Below are positions 1 through 10,827 of a stretch of 64,000 nucleotides of DNA, one piece after another. A program made the position numbers and the translations under genes. Within the stretch, counting starts at the first letter, position 1. Each line of letters starts with the position of its first letter. Under the pieces are notes generated by a model that made no database searches, had not been told where the DNA came from, and saw only the letters and a program-made list of their open reading frames with translations. The DNA is from Ralstonia sp. 25mfcol4.1 (GTDB lineage Bacteria; Pseudomonadota; Gammaproteobacteria; Burkholderiales; Burkholderiaceae). Location of the stretch: NCBI RefSeq assembly GCF_900104095.1, contig NZ_FNJO01000012.1:130271-194270 (forward strand), in the 5' to 3' direction.

Positions 1-362
1 GCGCGTCGCAGAACATTGATACGGTTCGGGCTGGCCCGAAAATGCCAGAGATGCCGGAACCGCGCGACCGGAACAAACCAACGATTCCGATGGTGCCACG
101 CGCTATTGGCGCCACTGACGATTCTCAGGGTAGTCAACCCAGGCCGTTTGAACCGTTCGTTCGCGACGTGGCAATGTGCGGTTTCTCACATAACTGCCCA
201 CCTCACGCCACACTGGCCGTATTTGTTCTGCCCGTTGCCACCGCGACATCACCTTACACCGCCTTGCCCTGTCAGACGTACTCCACTGGCGGCCATGCAA
301 TCGCTTGCTTATGCTTCTTGCCTGCGCCTCCATAACAACGACCGACCATCAGGGAATCGAAG
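1..362. other. Non-coding left edge
   Basis: No convincing gene is visible. The open frames here have no ribosome-binding site, no recognisable motif, and read as chance GC-rich frames. The right end must hold the promoter and leader of the protease gene at 363, but I could not pick a clear -35/-10 pair. Confidence 0.5.
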
Positions 363-1112
363 ATGAATCGTTATATTGCTACGGCGGCCGCCATCGGCTG
401 CGCAACGCTGCTCGCCGGCTGTGCCGGCGCCGACATGAACAGTCTGAGCCAGGCGGGTGGCAGCCTGTTCAGCGCCGCCACGCTCACGGACGCCAACGTC
501 AAGCAACTGTCCGACCAGTCCTGCGCCGACATGGACAAGAAGAACACGGTCGCCGCGGCGGACAGCACGTATGCGAAACGGCTGGTGAATATCATGAACG
601 GCCTGCAGAACACCGGGCTGCCGCTCGATGCCAAGGTCTATATGACCAAGGACATCAACGCGTGGGCCATGGCCAACGGCTGCGTGCGTGTCTACAGCGG
701 CCTGATGGACCTGATGACCGACGACGAGGTGCGCGGCGTGCTGGGCCACGAAATCGGCCACGTGGCGCTGGGGCATACCAAGAAGGCCATGCAGGTGGCC
801 TATGCCGCAGCGGCCGCGCGCGGCGCGCTGGGTTCCACCGGCTACGCCACGCTGACGGCGCTATCGACATCGCAGATCGGCGAACTTGGCGAAACCTTTG
901 TCAATGCGCAATTCTCGCAGCGCCAGGAAAGCGAGGCGGACGACTACTCGTACAACCTGCTGACGAAGAATGGCGCCAACCGGCAGGCGCTGGTCACCGC
1001 CTTCCAGAAGCTGGCCAAGCTCGATGGCGGCCAGTCGGGCCTGCTCAGCTCCCACCCGGGCTCCGACGCGCGCGCCAAGCATATCCAGGACCGGATCAAC
1101 AGCGGCAAGTAA
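363..1112 (+). CDS. M48-family zinc metalloprotease lipoprotein
   Basis: A 249-residue periplasmic lipoprotein of the LoiP/YggG type, a family linked to quality control of outer-membrane proteins. A signal peptide ends in lipobox L17-A-G-C20, so the mature protein should be lipidated at Cys20. The zinc site HEIGH lies at residues 129-133, and E189 in ESEAD is the likely third ligand, as in M48 enzymes. The late SSHP motif near 229-232 is also typical of the family. A GGGAA Shine-Dalgarno precedes the ATG. Length fits a stand-alone catalytic domain without TPR repeats. The gene appears monocistronic. The fold and peptidase class are secure; the in vivo substrate is unknown. Confidence 0.88.
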   Translation: MNRYIATAAAIGCATLLAGCAGADMNSLSQAGGSLFSAATLTDANVKQLSDQSCADMDKKNTVAAADSTYAKRLVNIMNGLQNTGLPLDAKVYMTKDINAWAMANGCVRVYSGLMDLMTDDEVRGVLGHEIGHVALGHTKKAMQVAYAAAAARGALGSTGYATLTALSTSQIGELGETFVNAQFSQRQESEADDYSYNLLTKNGANRQALVTAFQKLAKLDGGQSGLLSSHPGSDARAKHIQDRINSGK

Positions 1113-1121
1113 CGCCGCACG

Positions 1122-1148
1122 GCGGTACCGTGGCGAACACGGTACCGC
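1122..1148. repeat. Perfect 11-bp inverted repeat after the protease gene
   Basis: GCGGTACCGTG and its exact complement CACGGTACCGC flank a GCGAA loop, ten bases after the protease stop codon. No T-run follows, so it is either a Rho-independent terminator with a poor tail or an mRNA-stabilising 3' hairpin. Confidence 0.55.
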
Positions 1149-1375
1149 TGCCGCGGCTCCCCCCTTTACCGGCGCCCCCCTGCACCGGCAAAGGGGCGTG
1201 GCTCCCTCCCCTCCCGCCTTTCCGCCCACTTCCAGACATAGCCGTTTGTTTGATTGCGTTTAATACGCGTTCAAAAGCTTTCAGTACGCGCCAATGCGCC
1301 CGGTGCGGATAATGCCTCACGCCTGCGGGCTCTCCGCTGGCTTGCCATGAGCCATAGGGAGGCTTGCGCCGCGTC

Positions 1376-3079
1376 ATGGAGTCCGTTTCCGCCCTGCTTG
1401 CCGGACAACCGGAGATTGCGCTGTTCCTGGCACTGGCCGTCGGCCATGCGGTAGGCGCGATCCGCTTCGGACCGTTTCAGCTTGGCGGCATCTGCGGCAC
1501 GCTGATTGCATCGCTGGTCATCGGCCAGAGCGGTGTGCGGCTGGACGACGATGTCAAGAACGTGGCCTTCGCCGTGTTCATCTTTGCGCTCGGTTTCACG
1601 GGCGGACCTCAGTTTTTCGCCAATGTCGCGCGCGAATGGCGGATCGGCGTGCTGTCGCTGGTCGAGGTGTTCGTATTGCTCGCGTTGCTGGCCCTGGCGG
1701 TGCCCCTGCTGCATCTGGACCCCGGCACGGCGTCGGGCCTGCTGGCCGGCGCGGCGACCGAATCGGCAGTGATCGGCACGGCCTCCGAAGCCATCGCGCG
1801 GCTCGACCTGTCGGCCGACGCCATCCGCGTGCTGCAGACCAATATCGTCACGGCCTACAGCGTGACCTACCTGTTCGGGCTCATCGCCATCGTCCTGTTC
1901 ACCAGCCAGCTGGCACCCTTTCTGCTGCGTCAGAATCTGCGCGAATCGGCCAACCAGCTTTGGCTGAAGCTTGGCGGGCAGAACGACATGGCCGACAACC
2001 AGATGACGGCGCTGCCGATGATCGTGGCGCGCGTGCTGCGCGTGGACCATATGGCTGGCAGGACCGTCGTGGAAGCCGAGCATGAAGTGGCACTCGGCGT
2101 CACGATCCGGCGCATTCGGCGCGACGGCAATACCTTCCGCCCCGCACCCGAAGACGTGCTGCGCAGCGGCGACATCGTGCTGGCCGTGGGCCGGCGCGAC
2201 GCGATGGTGCCGTTTGCCGCCGCCGTCGGCCCCGAGATGCCCGAGGAGCCCGGCATGGACGCCGTGGTGCAGGCAGAACTGTCGGTGCTGCTGACGCGCC
2301 GCGAAGTGATTGGCGTGTCGCTGGCGCGGCTGCGCCAGAGCGTGGATGTGGGCATGGGCCGCGGCGTCTATGTGTCGCGCATCACGCGCATGCAGCATGC
2401 GGTGCCGATCCTGCCCGAGACCGTGCTGGAACGCGCCGACGTCGTCACGCTGTCCGGCCCCGACGAGGCCCTGCAACGCGTGGTGCCCGAACTGGGCTAT
2501 CCGGTCATCCCCACGATCCGCACCGATTTCGTTTTCCTGGGCATCGGCGTGCTGCTTGGCATGCTGATCGGCTCGTGGAGCGTCAAGGTGGGCCAGGCCG
2601 ACCTGACGCTGGGCGTGGGCGGCGGATGCCTGGTGTCGGGCCTGGCCTTCGGCTGGCTGCGCGCACGGCTGCCGGTGATGGGCTCGCTGCCGGCGCCCGC
2701 GGCCGAGATCCTCAAGGACTTCGGGCTGGCCACGTTCATCGCCGCCGTGGGCTTGTCGGCCGGCCCCGACGCGCTGCGGCTGGTGCAGAAGTTCGGCCTG
2801 ATCCTGCCCCTCGCGGGCGTGCTGATATCGATCATCCCGGCGGCCATTTCGCTGTATATCGGTCATCGCTGGCTGAAGCTCGACATGCCGATCCTGCTCG
2901 GCGCGGTGGCCGGCCAGCATTGCAGCACCCCCACGATCATGGCGCTCACCAACGCCGCGGGCAACGGCACGCCCGTCATCGGCTACACGATCACCTACGC
3001 CATCTCCAACGTGCTGCTGCCGTTGCTCGGACCGATCGCCGTGGCGATGGCCGGCGCGCTGGCATCCGCACCGCAGTAG
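1376..3079 (+). CDS. AspT/YidE-type aspartate:alanine exchanger family transporter (copy 1)
   Basis: An integral membrane protein of about 567 residues in the AAE (aspartate-alanine exchanger) family. Two hydrophobic halves flank a central soluble region with two RCK_C/TrkA_C-like segments, marked by repeated GDIVLAVGRRD-like and DVVTLSGP-like strands at about residues 195-375. This is the standard AspT plan (Asp-T of Tetragenococcus exchanges aspartate for alanine). The start at 1376 is chosen because AGGGAGG at 1356-1362 sits 13 bases upstream; a TTG at 1364 is too close to that site. A related gene follows 80 bp downstream on the same strand. The real substrate is not shown by the sequence. 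Confidence 0.82.
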   Translation: MESVSALLAGQPEIALFLALAVGHAVGAIRFGPFQLGGICGTLIASLVIGQSGVRLDDDVKNVAFAVFIFALGFTGGPQFFANVAREWRIGVLSLVEVFVLLALLALAVPLLHLDPGTASGLLAGAATESAVIGTASEAIARLDLSADAIRVLQTNIVTAYSVTYLFGLIAIVLFTSQLAPFLLRQNLRESANQLWLKLGGQNDMADNQMTALPMIVARVLRVDHMAGRTVVEAEHEVALGVTIRRIRRDGNTFRPAPEDVLRSGDIVLAVGRRDAMVPFAAAVGPEMPEEPGMDAVVQAELSVLLTRREVIGVSLARLRQSVDVGMGRGVYVSRITRMQHAVPILPETVLERADVVTLSGPDEALQRVVPELGYPVIPTIRTDFVFLGIGVLLGMLIGSWSVKVGQADLTLGVGGGCLVSGLAFGWLRARLPVMGSLPAPAAEILKDFGLATFIAAVGLSAGPDALRLVQKFGLILPLAGVLISIIPAAISLYIGHRWLKLDMPILLGAVAGQHCSTPTIMALTNAAGNGTPVIGYTITYAISNVLLPLLGPIAVAMAGALASAPQ

Positions 3080-3158
3080 CTGTGTCCGGCCCGCCGGGGG
3101 CCATGAGCGCCCGCGCATGGGCCGCCGTCACCTGTGTCACGCCTTACAGGAGTTCCAT

Positions 3159-4844
3159 ATGGATTGGTTGCACGCCATCTTCCAGAAATCGCCCGAGTCG
3201 GCGCTGTTCCTGTCGCTGGCCATCGGGTATGCCATCGGCAAGCTGACCTTCGGCAAATTCCAGCTGGGTGGGGTTGCCGGGTCGCTGCTTGCGGCGGTGA
3301 TCATCAGCCAGGTGGGCGTCGAGATCGACAACGGCGTGAAGGCCGTAATGTTCGCGGTCTTCATCTACGCGGTGGGCTATGAAAGCGGCCCGCAGTTCTT
3401 CAACTCGCTGAACCGCAATTCTCTGCGCGAGATCGCGATGGCCGTCTTCATGGCCGTGGCGGGGCTGGTGACCGTGGTGGTGCTGGCCAAGCTCTTCCAT
3501 CTCGACAAAGGGATCGCGGCGGGCCTGGCCGCCGGCGGCATGACGCAGTCGGCCATCATCGGCACGGCCGGCGACGCCATCACCAAGCTCGGCCTGCCGC
3601 CCGACCAGGTGAAGACGCTGCAGGCCAACGTGGCCATCGGCTATGCGGTGACGTACGTGTTCGGATCGCTGGGCGCCATCATCGTCTGTGTGAATATCCT
3701 GCCGCGCTTCATGCGCACGGACCTCAAGTCGGATGCGAAGAAAGTCGAGGCGGCCATGCACGGCGGCCTGCCGCAGTTCGGCCCGGGCCAGGCCGGCGCG
3801 CTGCCCCGGCTGGTGGGCCGGCTGTTCCGCGTGACGGCTGCCGCAGGCAAGACCATCAAGGACATCGAGATCGGCGGCGAAGACCTGGTCACCGTGGAAA
3901 AGCTCCAGCGGGGCGGCAAGCCGATCGACGTCACACAGGACACCGTGCTCGAAGCCGGCGACCTGGTGCTGCTGGTGGGCCGGCGCGACGCCATGGTGCC
4001 CACCGCGCTGGTGATCGGCGACGAAGTGGCCGACGCCGAAGGCATGGGCATGGTCATGCAGACGCGCCGCGCCGTGTTCACGCGCCCCGGCCTCAACAAC
4101 AAGCCGCTGGGCGAGATCGTGGCCAATATCAGCCGCGAGATGCGCCATGGCGTGTACCTGGAGCGGATCGAGCGATACGACCACGCACTGCCGATCCTGC
4201 CCGACCTGAAGCTCCAGCACGGCGACATCATCACGTTCTACGGCACCCCGGCCGACACCCGGCGTGCCGCCGAGCGCGCCGGCTATGAACTGGTACCGAG
4301 CGAGAAGACCGACTTCGTCTACTTTGGCGCCGGCGTGCTGGTGGGCCTGCTGATCGGGTTGCTGGTGGTGCGCATCGGGTCGATTCCGCTGACGCTGGGC
4401 GCGGGCGGCGGCGCGCTGCTGTCGGGCCTGGTATTCGGCTGGGCGCGCTCCAAGCATCCGATGTATGGCGCGATGCCGACGGCGGCCTGCCAGTTGCTGA
4501 AGGACTTCGGCCTGGCCGCGTTCGTGGCCATCGTGGGCATCAACTCGGGACTTCAGGCCGTCGACACCCTGCGCCATAGCGGTTTGACGATTTTCCTGCT
4601 CGGCGCCGTGGTCACGCTGCTGCCGCTGTTCCTGACGATGCTGTTCGGCCGCTACGTGCTCCGGTACGACAACGCCGCGCTGCTGGCCGGTGCGCTGGCC
4701 GGATCGCGCAGCGCCAATCCGGCTTTCGGCGGCATCCTGGACAAGGCCGAAAGCCCCGTGCCGACCGTGCCGTTCGCCATCACCTATGCGCTGGCCAACG
4801 TGTTGCTGACACTGCTCGGCCCGCTCGTCGTCGGGCTTGTCTGA
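3159..4844 (+). CDS. AspT/YidE-type aspartate:alanine exchanger family transporter (copy 2)
   Basis: A 561-residue paralogue of the preceding gene with the same order: N-terminal membrane half, paired RCK_C regulatory segments around residues 205-375, C-terminal membrane half. Shared signatures include the FQLGG turn near residue 35, a G(S/G)PQFF segment, and TQSAIIGTAGDA (TESAVIGTASEA in copy 1). The start is set by CAGGAG 7 bases before the ATG. The copies have diverged clearly at the last pore helices (GQHCSTPTIM in copy 1, GSRSANPAFG here), which suggests different substrates or hetero-oligomer formation rather than simple redundancy. Probably co-transcribed with copy 1; a strong terminator follows. 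Confidence 0.84.
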   Translation: MDWLHAIFQKSPESALFLSLAIGYAIGKLTFGKFQLGGVAGSLLAAVIISQVGVEIDNGVKAVMFAVFIYAVGYESGPQFFNSLNRNSLREIAMAVFMAVAGLVTVVVLAKLFHLDKGIAAGLAAGGMTQSAIIGTAGDAITKLGLPPDQVKTLQANVAIGYAVTYVFGSLGAIIVCVNILPRFMRTDLKSDAKKVEAAMHGGLPQFGPGQAGALPRLVGRLFRVTAAAGKTIKDIEIGGEDLVTVEKLQRGGKPIDVTQDTVLEAGDLVLLVGRRDAMVPTALVIGDEVADAEGMGMVMQTRRAVFTRPGLNNKPLGEIVANISREMRHGVYLERIERYDHALPILPDLKLQHGDIITFYGTPADTRRAAERAGYELVPSEKTDFVYFGAGVLVGLLIGLLVVRIGSIPLTLGAGGGALLSGLVFGWARSKHPMYGAMPTAACQLLKDFGLAAFVAIVGINSGLQAVDTLRHSGLTIFLLGAVVTLLPLFLTMLFGRYVLRYDNAALLAGALAGSRSANPAFGGILDKAESPVPTVPFAITYALANVLLTLLGPLVVGLV

Positions 4845-4921
4845 GGGTTGTCCCGGACCACAATGTGACCGAAAATCAAGGAACCACTACGAACTGCAAG
4901 GGGAGCGTCATCGCAGCAAAC

Positions 4922-4966
4922 CGGCCCGTCTGTGGCATCGAATTGCCACAGACGGGCCGTTTTTTT
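4922..4966. terminator. Strong bidirectional terminator between aspT-like pair and hutG
   Basis: A perfect 16-bp stem (4922-4937 with 4944-4959) around a 6-base loop is followed by seven T on the plus strand. It ends the transporter pair, and read the other way it can end the hut operon, whose last gene stops at 4984. Confidence 0.9.
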
Positions 4967-4983
4967 GCCGAAGCGCCGCGGTA

Positions 4984-5805
4984 TCAGCGCGCTTCCACGA
5001 ACGCCAGCACCGTTTCCAGCATCTGGCGGATGGCCGGCTGCACGTTGGCGGCCTTTGCCGGGTCGTACGCGAACGGGTACACCTCTTCCATGTACGACGA
5101 CTGCGTCAGTTCCAGCTGGATGGCATGCACGCCGTCCGCCGGGTTGCCGTACTGGCGCGTGATGTAGCCGCCCTTGAAGCGGCCGTTGAGCACGGCCGTA
5201 TGGTTCGGCACCGCCTGCGCGATCTTGACCACATCGGCTGCCAGGCCGGTGTCGCAGCTCTTGCCGTCGGCCGATCCCAGGTTGAAGTCGGTGAGCTTGC
5301 CTTCGAAGAAGCGCGGCAGCACCGAGCGGATCGAATGTGCGTCCCACAGGCCGATCGTGCCATGCTCGGCGCGCAGGCGCGCCAGTTCTTCCTGCAGCGC
5401 GTTGTGATACGGATGCCAGACCGCGCCACGGCGCAGCGCGATTTCCGCGTCGTCGGGGGCGTCGGCGCCGTCGGCGTACACCGGCGTCTTGTCGAACGTA
5501 TCGACCGGGCACAGGCCCGTGGTGTCCTGGCCCGGGTACAGGTTGGCGTTGTCGGGCGGACGGTTCAGGTCGATCACGTAGCGCGAGTGCGTGGCCATCA
5601 GGATCGACGCGCCCAGTTCGCGGGCAAAGTCGTACAGGCGGTCCATGTGCCAGTCGGTATCGGGCACGGTGCGCGCCTCGGGCGTCAGGCGCTCGGCCAG
5701 GCCGGCGGGGACGTAGGTGCCGACGTGCGGCATCGACACCAGCAACGGGCGGGTGCCGCGATGCAGCGTGAAAGCGGGAATATCGGTGGTGAAGGAGGAG
5801 GACAT
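4984..5805 (-). CDS. hutG: N-formylglutamate deformylase
   Basis: Catalyses the last step of histidine degradation by the five-step route: N-formyl-L-glutamate to glutamate and formate, in the cytoplasm. The 273-residue protein has the HutG-type N-formylglutamate amidohydrolase fold, with the early SMPHVGT segment (residues 24-30), the DTDWHMDRLY segment near 49-58 and LWDAHSIRS near 150-158 that carry the metal-binding acidic and histidine residues of the family. It is unrelated to the arginase-like HutG of enteric bacteria that acts on formiminoglutamate, and its pairing with hutF upstream confirms the formylglutamate route. Last gene of the hut operon. Confidence 0.93.
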   Translation of the reverse strand: MSSSFTTDIPAFTLHRGTRPLLVSMPHVGTYVPAGLAERLTPEARTVPDTDWHMDRLYDFARELGASILMATHSRYVIDLNRPPDNANLYPGQDTTGLCPVDTFDKTPVYADGADAPDDAEIALRRGAVWHPYHNALQEELARLRAEHGTIGLWDAHSIRSVLPRFFEGKLTDFNLGSADGKSCDTGLAADVVKIAQAVPNHTAVLNGRFKGGYITRQYGNPADGVHAIQLELTQSSYMEEVYPFAYDPAKAANVQPAIRQMLETVLAFVEAR

Positions 5806-5847
5806 CTTGTCTCGGGGCTGCTTTGTATGGGGCGGGTTCGGAACCCT

Positions 5848-7254
5848 TCAGTCGGCCAGCAGGCGGGCGCGCGCCTCGGCGAACAACCGGCCCGCATCCC
5901 CTTGTAGCGGATGCACGCCGTGCTGCAAGCGGCACGTGCCGCCCGTGCGGACTTCCGCTAGTGTCTCATGTCCGTGGCTGGCGAACACGCAAGTGGCCAG
6001 CGCCTGGGCCCCGTCGAGCCCGGCCAGCGTAGGATGCTGGCCGTCCAGCACCACGAAATCGGCACGCTGTCCAGCCGCCAGGCCCGCCACCGGCCGTGCC
6101 GCCGCCCGCGCGCCGCCGGCCACGGCTTCGAGCCAGAGCCGGTCGGCCACCTGCGGATGCTTCTCAGACGCCAGCACGTTGCGCCGCTGCAGGCCCAGCC
6201 GCTGCCCGTATTCGAACGTGCGCAGTTCCTCGGCCACGCTGACGCTGGCGTGGCTGTCCGACCCGATGCCCCACCAGCCCTGCTGGGCCAGGTACGGCGC
6301 GGCCTCGAACACGCCATCGCCGAGGTTGGCTTCGGTGGTCGGGCAGATGCCGGCCACGGCGCCGCTATGGGCCAGCCGCCGGCGCTCGTCCCAATCCATG
6401 TGCGTGGCGTGGACCAGGCACCAGCGTTGGTCAACGGGTACGTGGTCCAGCAGCCATTGCACGGGCCGCACGCCGTTGGCGGCCAGGCAGTCGTCCACTT
6501 CCTTCTGCTGTTCGGCGATGTGGATATGCACCGGCGCCGTGGCATCCATCGCGTGCAGCGCGGTAACGGCCTGCGTCAGGGCGTGCGGCGGCACCGCGCG
6601 CAGCGAATGGGGTGCCAGGCCCAGCCGTGCGCCGTAGGCGGTGCAATGCGGCGCCAGTTTTTCCAGCAGCGCCTGCATGGCATCGGCATCGTTCAGGAAG
6701 CGGCGCTGGTCGTGCTGCGCGGGCTTGCCGCCAAACCCGGCCGTCTGGTACAGCACGGGCAGCAGCGTCATGCCGATGCCGGCGGCCTGCGCCGCGCGCA
6801 ACAGCCGCAGCGACATTTCGGCGCGGTCGGCATACGGCTTGCCTTCGGGATCGTGATGGACGTAATGGAATTCGCACACGCTGGTGTAGCCGGCGCGTAG
6901 CATCTCGATATAGAGCTGCGTGGCGATGGCCTCCAGCGCGTCGGGCGACAGGCGCAGCGCAAAGCGGTACATCAGCGTGCGCCAGCTCCAGAACGAATCG
7001 CCGCCGGCGGGATCGTCGCCGGGCGACACGCTGCGGTATTCGGTCAGCCCGGCAAAACCGCGCTGGAAGGCGTGCGAATGGAGATTCGGCATGCCCGGCA
7101 GCACCGGGCCGGCCGCCTGCGGCACCGATGGCGCCGGCGCGGCGCCCGCCGTAATGGTCGTGAAAGCGCCGTTGGCACCCCACTCCAGCAGCACATCGCG
7201 TGCCCAGCCATCGGGCAGCAGCGCGTGGCGCGCGAACAGCTGGCCGGCGCTCAT
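5848..7254 (-). CDS. hutF: Formimidoylglutamate deiminase
   Basis: Hydrolyses N-formimino-L-glutamate to N-formylglutamate and ammonia, feeding hutG. The 468-residue protein is an amidohydrolase-superfamily member with the metal-binding HSHAFQRG segment near residue 60, a central HIHIAEQQ strand and a late GSDSHAS motif carrying the catalytic aspartate. I chose the ATG at 7254 rather than an upstream start because its ATGA overlaps the hutI stop codon (7251-7254) and because family members begin at this point. Translational coupling with hutI is likely. Confidence 0.93.
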   Translation of the reverse strand: MSAGQLFARHALLPDGWARDVLLEWGANGAFTTITAGAAPAPSVPQAAGPVLPGMPNLHSHAFQRGFAGLTEYRSVSPGDDPAGGDSFWSWRTLMYRFALRLSPDALEAIATQLYIEMLRAGYTSVCEFHYVHHDPEGKPYADRAEMSLRLLRAAQAAGIGMTLLPVLYQTAGFGGKPAQHDQRRFLNDADAMQALLEKLAPHCTAYGARLGLAPHSLRAVPPHALTQAVTALHAMDATAPVHIHIAEQQKEVDDCLAANGVRPVQWLLDHVPVDQRWCLVHATHMDWDERRRLAHSGAVAGICPTTEANLGDGVFEAAPYLAQQGWWGIGSDSHASVSVAEELRTFEYGQRLGLQRRNVLASEKHPQVADRLWLEAVAGGARAAARPVAGLAAGQRADFVVLDGQHPTLAGLDGAQALATCVFASHGHETLAEVRTGGTCRLQHGVHPLQGDAGRLFAEARARLLAD

Positions 7255-8477
7255 CGGAACACCTTGCCCTGCCGCACCACGCCGGCACACGGATTGCGGC
7301 CAAACCAGTACGCCAGCTCGGCGGGCGACGCGATGCGCCACAACGCGAAGTCGGCGGCGCGGCCCACGGCCAGCCGCCCGTGGCGATCCGCCGCGCCGAG
7401 CGCGCGCGCCGCGTGCGTGGTCACGCCGGCCAGCGCCTCGGGCACCGTCATGCGGAACAGCGTGCAGGCCATGTTCATCATCAGCAGCAGCGATGTGGTG
7501 GGCGATGTGCCCGGGTTGTGATCGGTGGAAATGGCAATCGGCACGCCATGCTGGCGCAGCAGCGCCAGCGGCGGCAGATGGGTGTCACGCAGGAAATAGT
7601 AGGCGCCGGGCAGCAGCACGGCCACCGTGCCGGCGGCGGCCATCGCCATCACGCCGGCCTCGTCCAGGTGTTCGAGGTGATCCGCCGACAGCGCCTTGTG
7701 CCGTGCTGCCAGTGCCGCACCACCCAGGTTGCTCAGTTGCTCGGCATGCAGCTTCACGGGCAGGCCGTGGCGCGCGGCGGCCTCGAATACGCGCGCGGTC
7801 TGGTCTGGCGAAAATCCGATGCCCTCGCAGAAGGCATCGACGGCATCGACCAGCTTTTCCTCGGCCAGCGCCGGCAGCATCGTATTGCAGACCAGGTCGA
7901 TATAGTCGTCGGCGCGGCCCGCGTATTCGGGCGGCAGCGCATGGGCGCCCAGGAAGGTCGTGTAGACCGTCACGCCATAGGCTTCACCAAGTTGGCGAGC
8001 CACGCGCAGTTGCTTGCGCTCGGCGTCGAGTGACAAGCCATAGCCGGACTTGATTTCGATGGTGGTCACGCCCTCGGCCAGCAGCGCCTCCAGCCGTACG
8101 GCCGCCTGCGCGAACAGCGTAGCCTCGTCGGCCTCGCGCGTGGCCCGCACCGTGGATACGATGCCGCCCCCGGCGCGCGCGATGTCCTCGTAGCTGGCAC
8201 CCGCCAGCCGCATCGCGAATTCGTCGGCGCGCTGGCCGCCGTACACCAGGTGCGTATGGCAGTCGATCAGGCCGGGGGTGATCCACGCGCCGCCGGCATC
8301 GTGCCGGTCGAGATGGCGATAGCTGTCGGGCAGGTCGGCCAGCGCCCCGAGCCAGCCGATGCGGCCCTGTTCGATCACCAGCGCGCCGTCGCGGACGGCC
8401 CGTTCGGGGTCCGCGTCGGGCAGCAGGTGGCAGTGATGCCAGACGCCATCGGCGGCGGGCGCGTCGTGGAAGTTCAT
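7251..8477 (-). CDS. hutI: Imidazolonepropionase
   Basis: Opens the ring of 4-imidazolone-5-propionate to give formiminoglutamate, the third step of histidine breakdown. The 408-residue amidohydrolase has the DCHTHLVYGG metal site near residue 70, TIEIKSGYGLS, a KLHAEQLSN strand with a metal-binding histidine, and STDHNPGTSP near the end. Start and stop both overlap neighbours by ATGA (hutD at 8474-8477, hutF at 7251-7254), so translation of hutD-hutI-hutF is probably coupled. Confidence 0.95.
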   Translation of the reverse strand: MNFHDAPAADGVWHHCHLLPDADPERAVRDGALVIEQGRIGWLGALADLPDSYRHLDRHDAGGAWITPGLIDCHTHLVYGGQRADEFAMRLAGASYEDIARAGGGIVSTVRATREADEATLFAQAAVRLEALLAEGVTTIEIKSGYGLSLDAERKQLRVARQLGEAYGVTVYTTFLGAHALPPEYAGRADDYIDLVCNTMLPALAEEKLVDAVDAFCEGIGFSPDQTARVFEAAARHGLPVKLHAEQLSNLGGAALAARHKALSADHLEHLDEAGVMAMAAAGTVAVLLPGAYYFLRDTHLPPLALLRQHGVPIAISTDHNPGTSPTTSLLLMMNMACTLFRMTVPEALAGVTTHAARALGAADRHGRLAVGRAADFALWRIASPAELAYWFGRNPCAGVVRQGKVFR

Positions 8478-9072
8478 CGGTCCTGCTCCCTATGCAGTAT
8501 CACGCGCAGGCACAGCGCGGAAAGTTCGGTGTGGGCGCATGTGACGGCCGGCGAACCGGCCGGCATCAGTATGCCCTCGCCCGCCGACAGGTGCTGGCCG
8601 TCGCCGCTGCGGCTGTCGCTGGCATCCCAGTCGCCGCGCAGCGCCAGCACCAGCACCGTGGCGTAAGTGGGCACCGCCGTGAACGGCTGCCGCATCAGGC
8701 TGACTTCGGCGCGGCAGCGACCCCGGCGCGTCATCACGTTGAGGTCGCGTGTCGGGCCATCGACCAGCGCGGCATGGATAGCCGTATCGCCAGAAAACGC
8801 GTACGGCTCGCCCACGCGCACGAGCTTGTGGCAGAACGAATCGTCGTGGGCCTGCAGATGCACGCCGGCGCCGTCGATCAGCACGATCTGCCTGTCGATG
8901 CCGGGAAAGGCCGAGAACGGCCCGTCCGTGGCGATATCGGCCACGCTGACGCGCCAGTCGAACGCGTCCATGCCGGCGCCCGGCGGCCATACGGCAATCT
9001 CGCGCGTAGTTCCGCCGCCGTTCTTCCACGGCGTGGGCGCGATGGCGTCGAGCGCGAACCGCGTGACGGGCA

Positions 9073-9073
<1 letters not shown>
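8474..9073 (-). CDS. hutD: HutD family protein
   Basis: A 199-residue cupin-like protein found in hut loci of pseudomonads and betaproteobacteria. In Pseudomonas it is not catalytic and has been proposed to limit hut expression when urocanate or its products accumulate; that role is family knowledge, not visible here. The N-terminal PWKNGGGTTREIAVWP stretch (about residues 14-29) is the family hallmark. The start at 9073 shares one base with the hutU stop (TGATG), and the stop overlaps the hutI start by ATGA. Confidence 0.88.
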
Positions 9074-10776
<1,703 letters not shown>

Positions 10777-10827
10777 GGTGTGTCTCGGTATGTTTGATGA
10801 CTGGTCGGATCTGGATGCGCTTGCGTC

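Noticed and set aside
305..1312. Plus-strand frame of 335 codons overlapping the M48 protease gene in another frame
   Set aside because: Arg/Ala/Gly-rich frame-shifted reading of the protease gene; the protease frame has the signal peptide, lipobox and HEIGH site.
1271..3118. Long minus-strand open frame of 615 codons opposite the first AspT-type gene
   Set aside because: It is antisense to a clear membrane-protein gene, is rich in His, Arg and Gln as expected for a GC-rich shadow frame, and lacks any motif or ribosome site.
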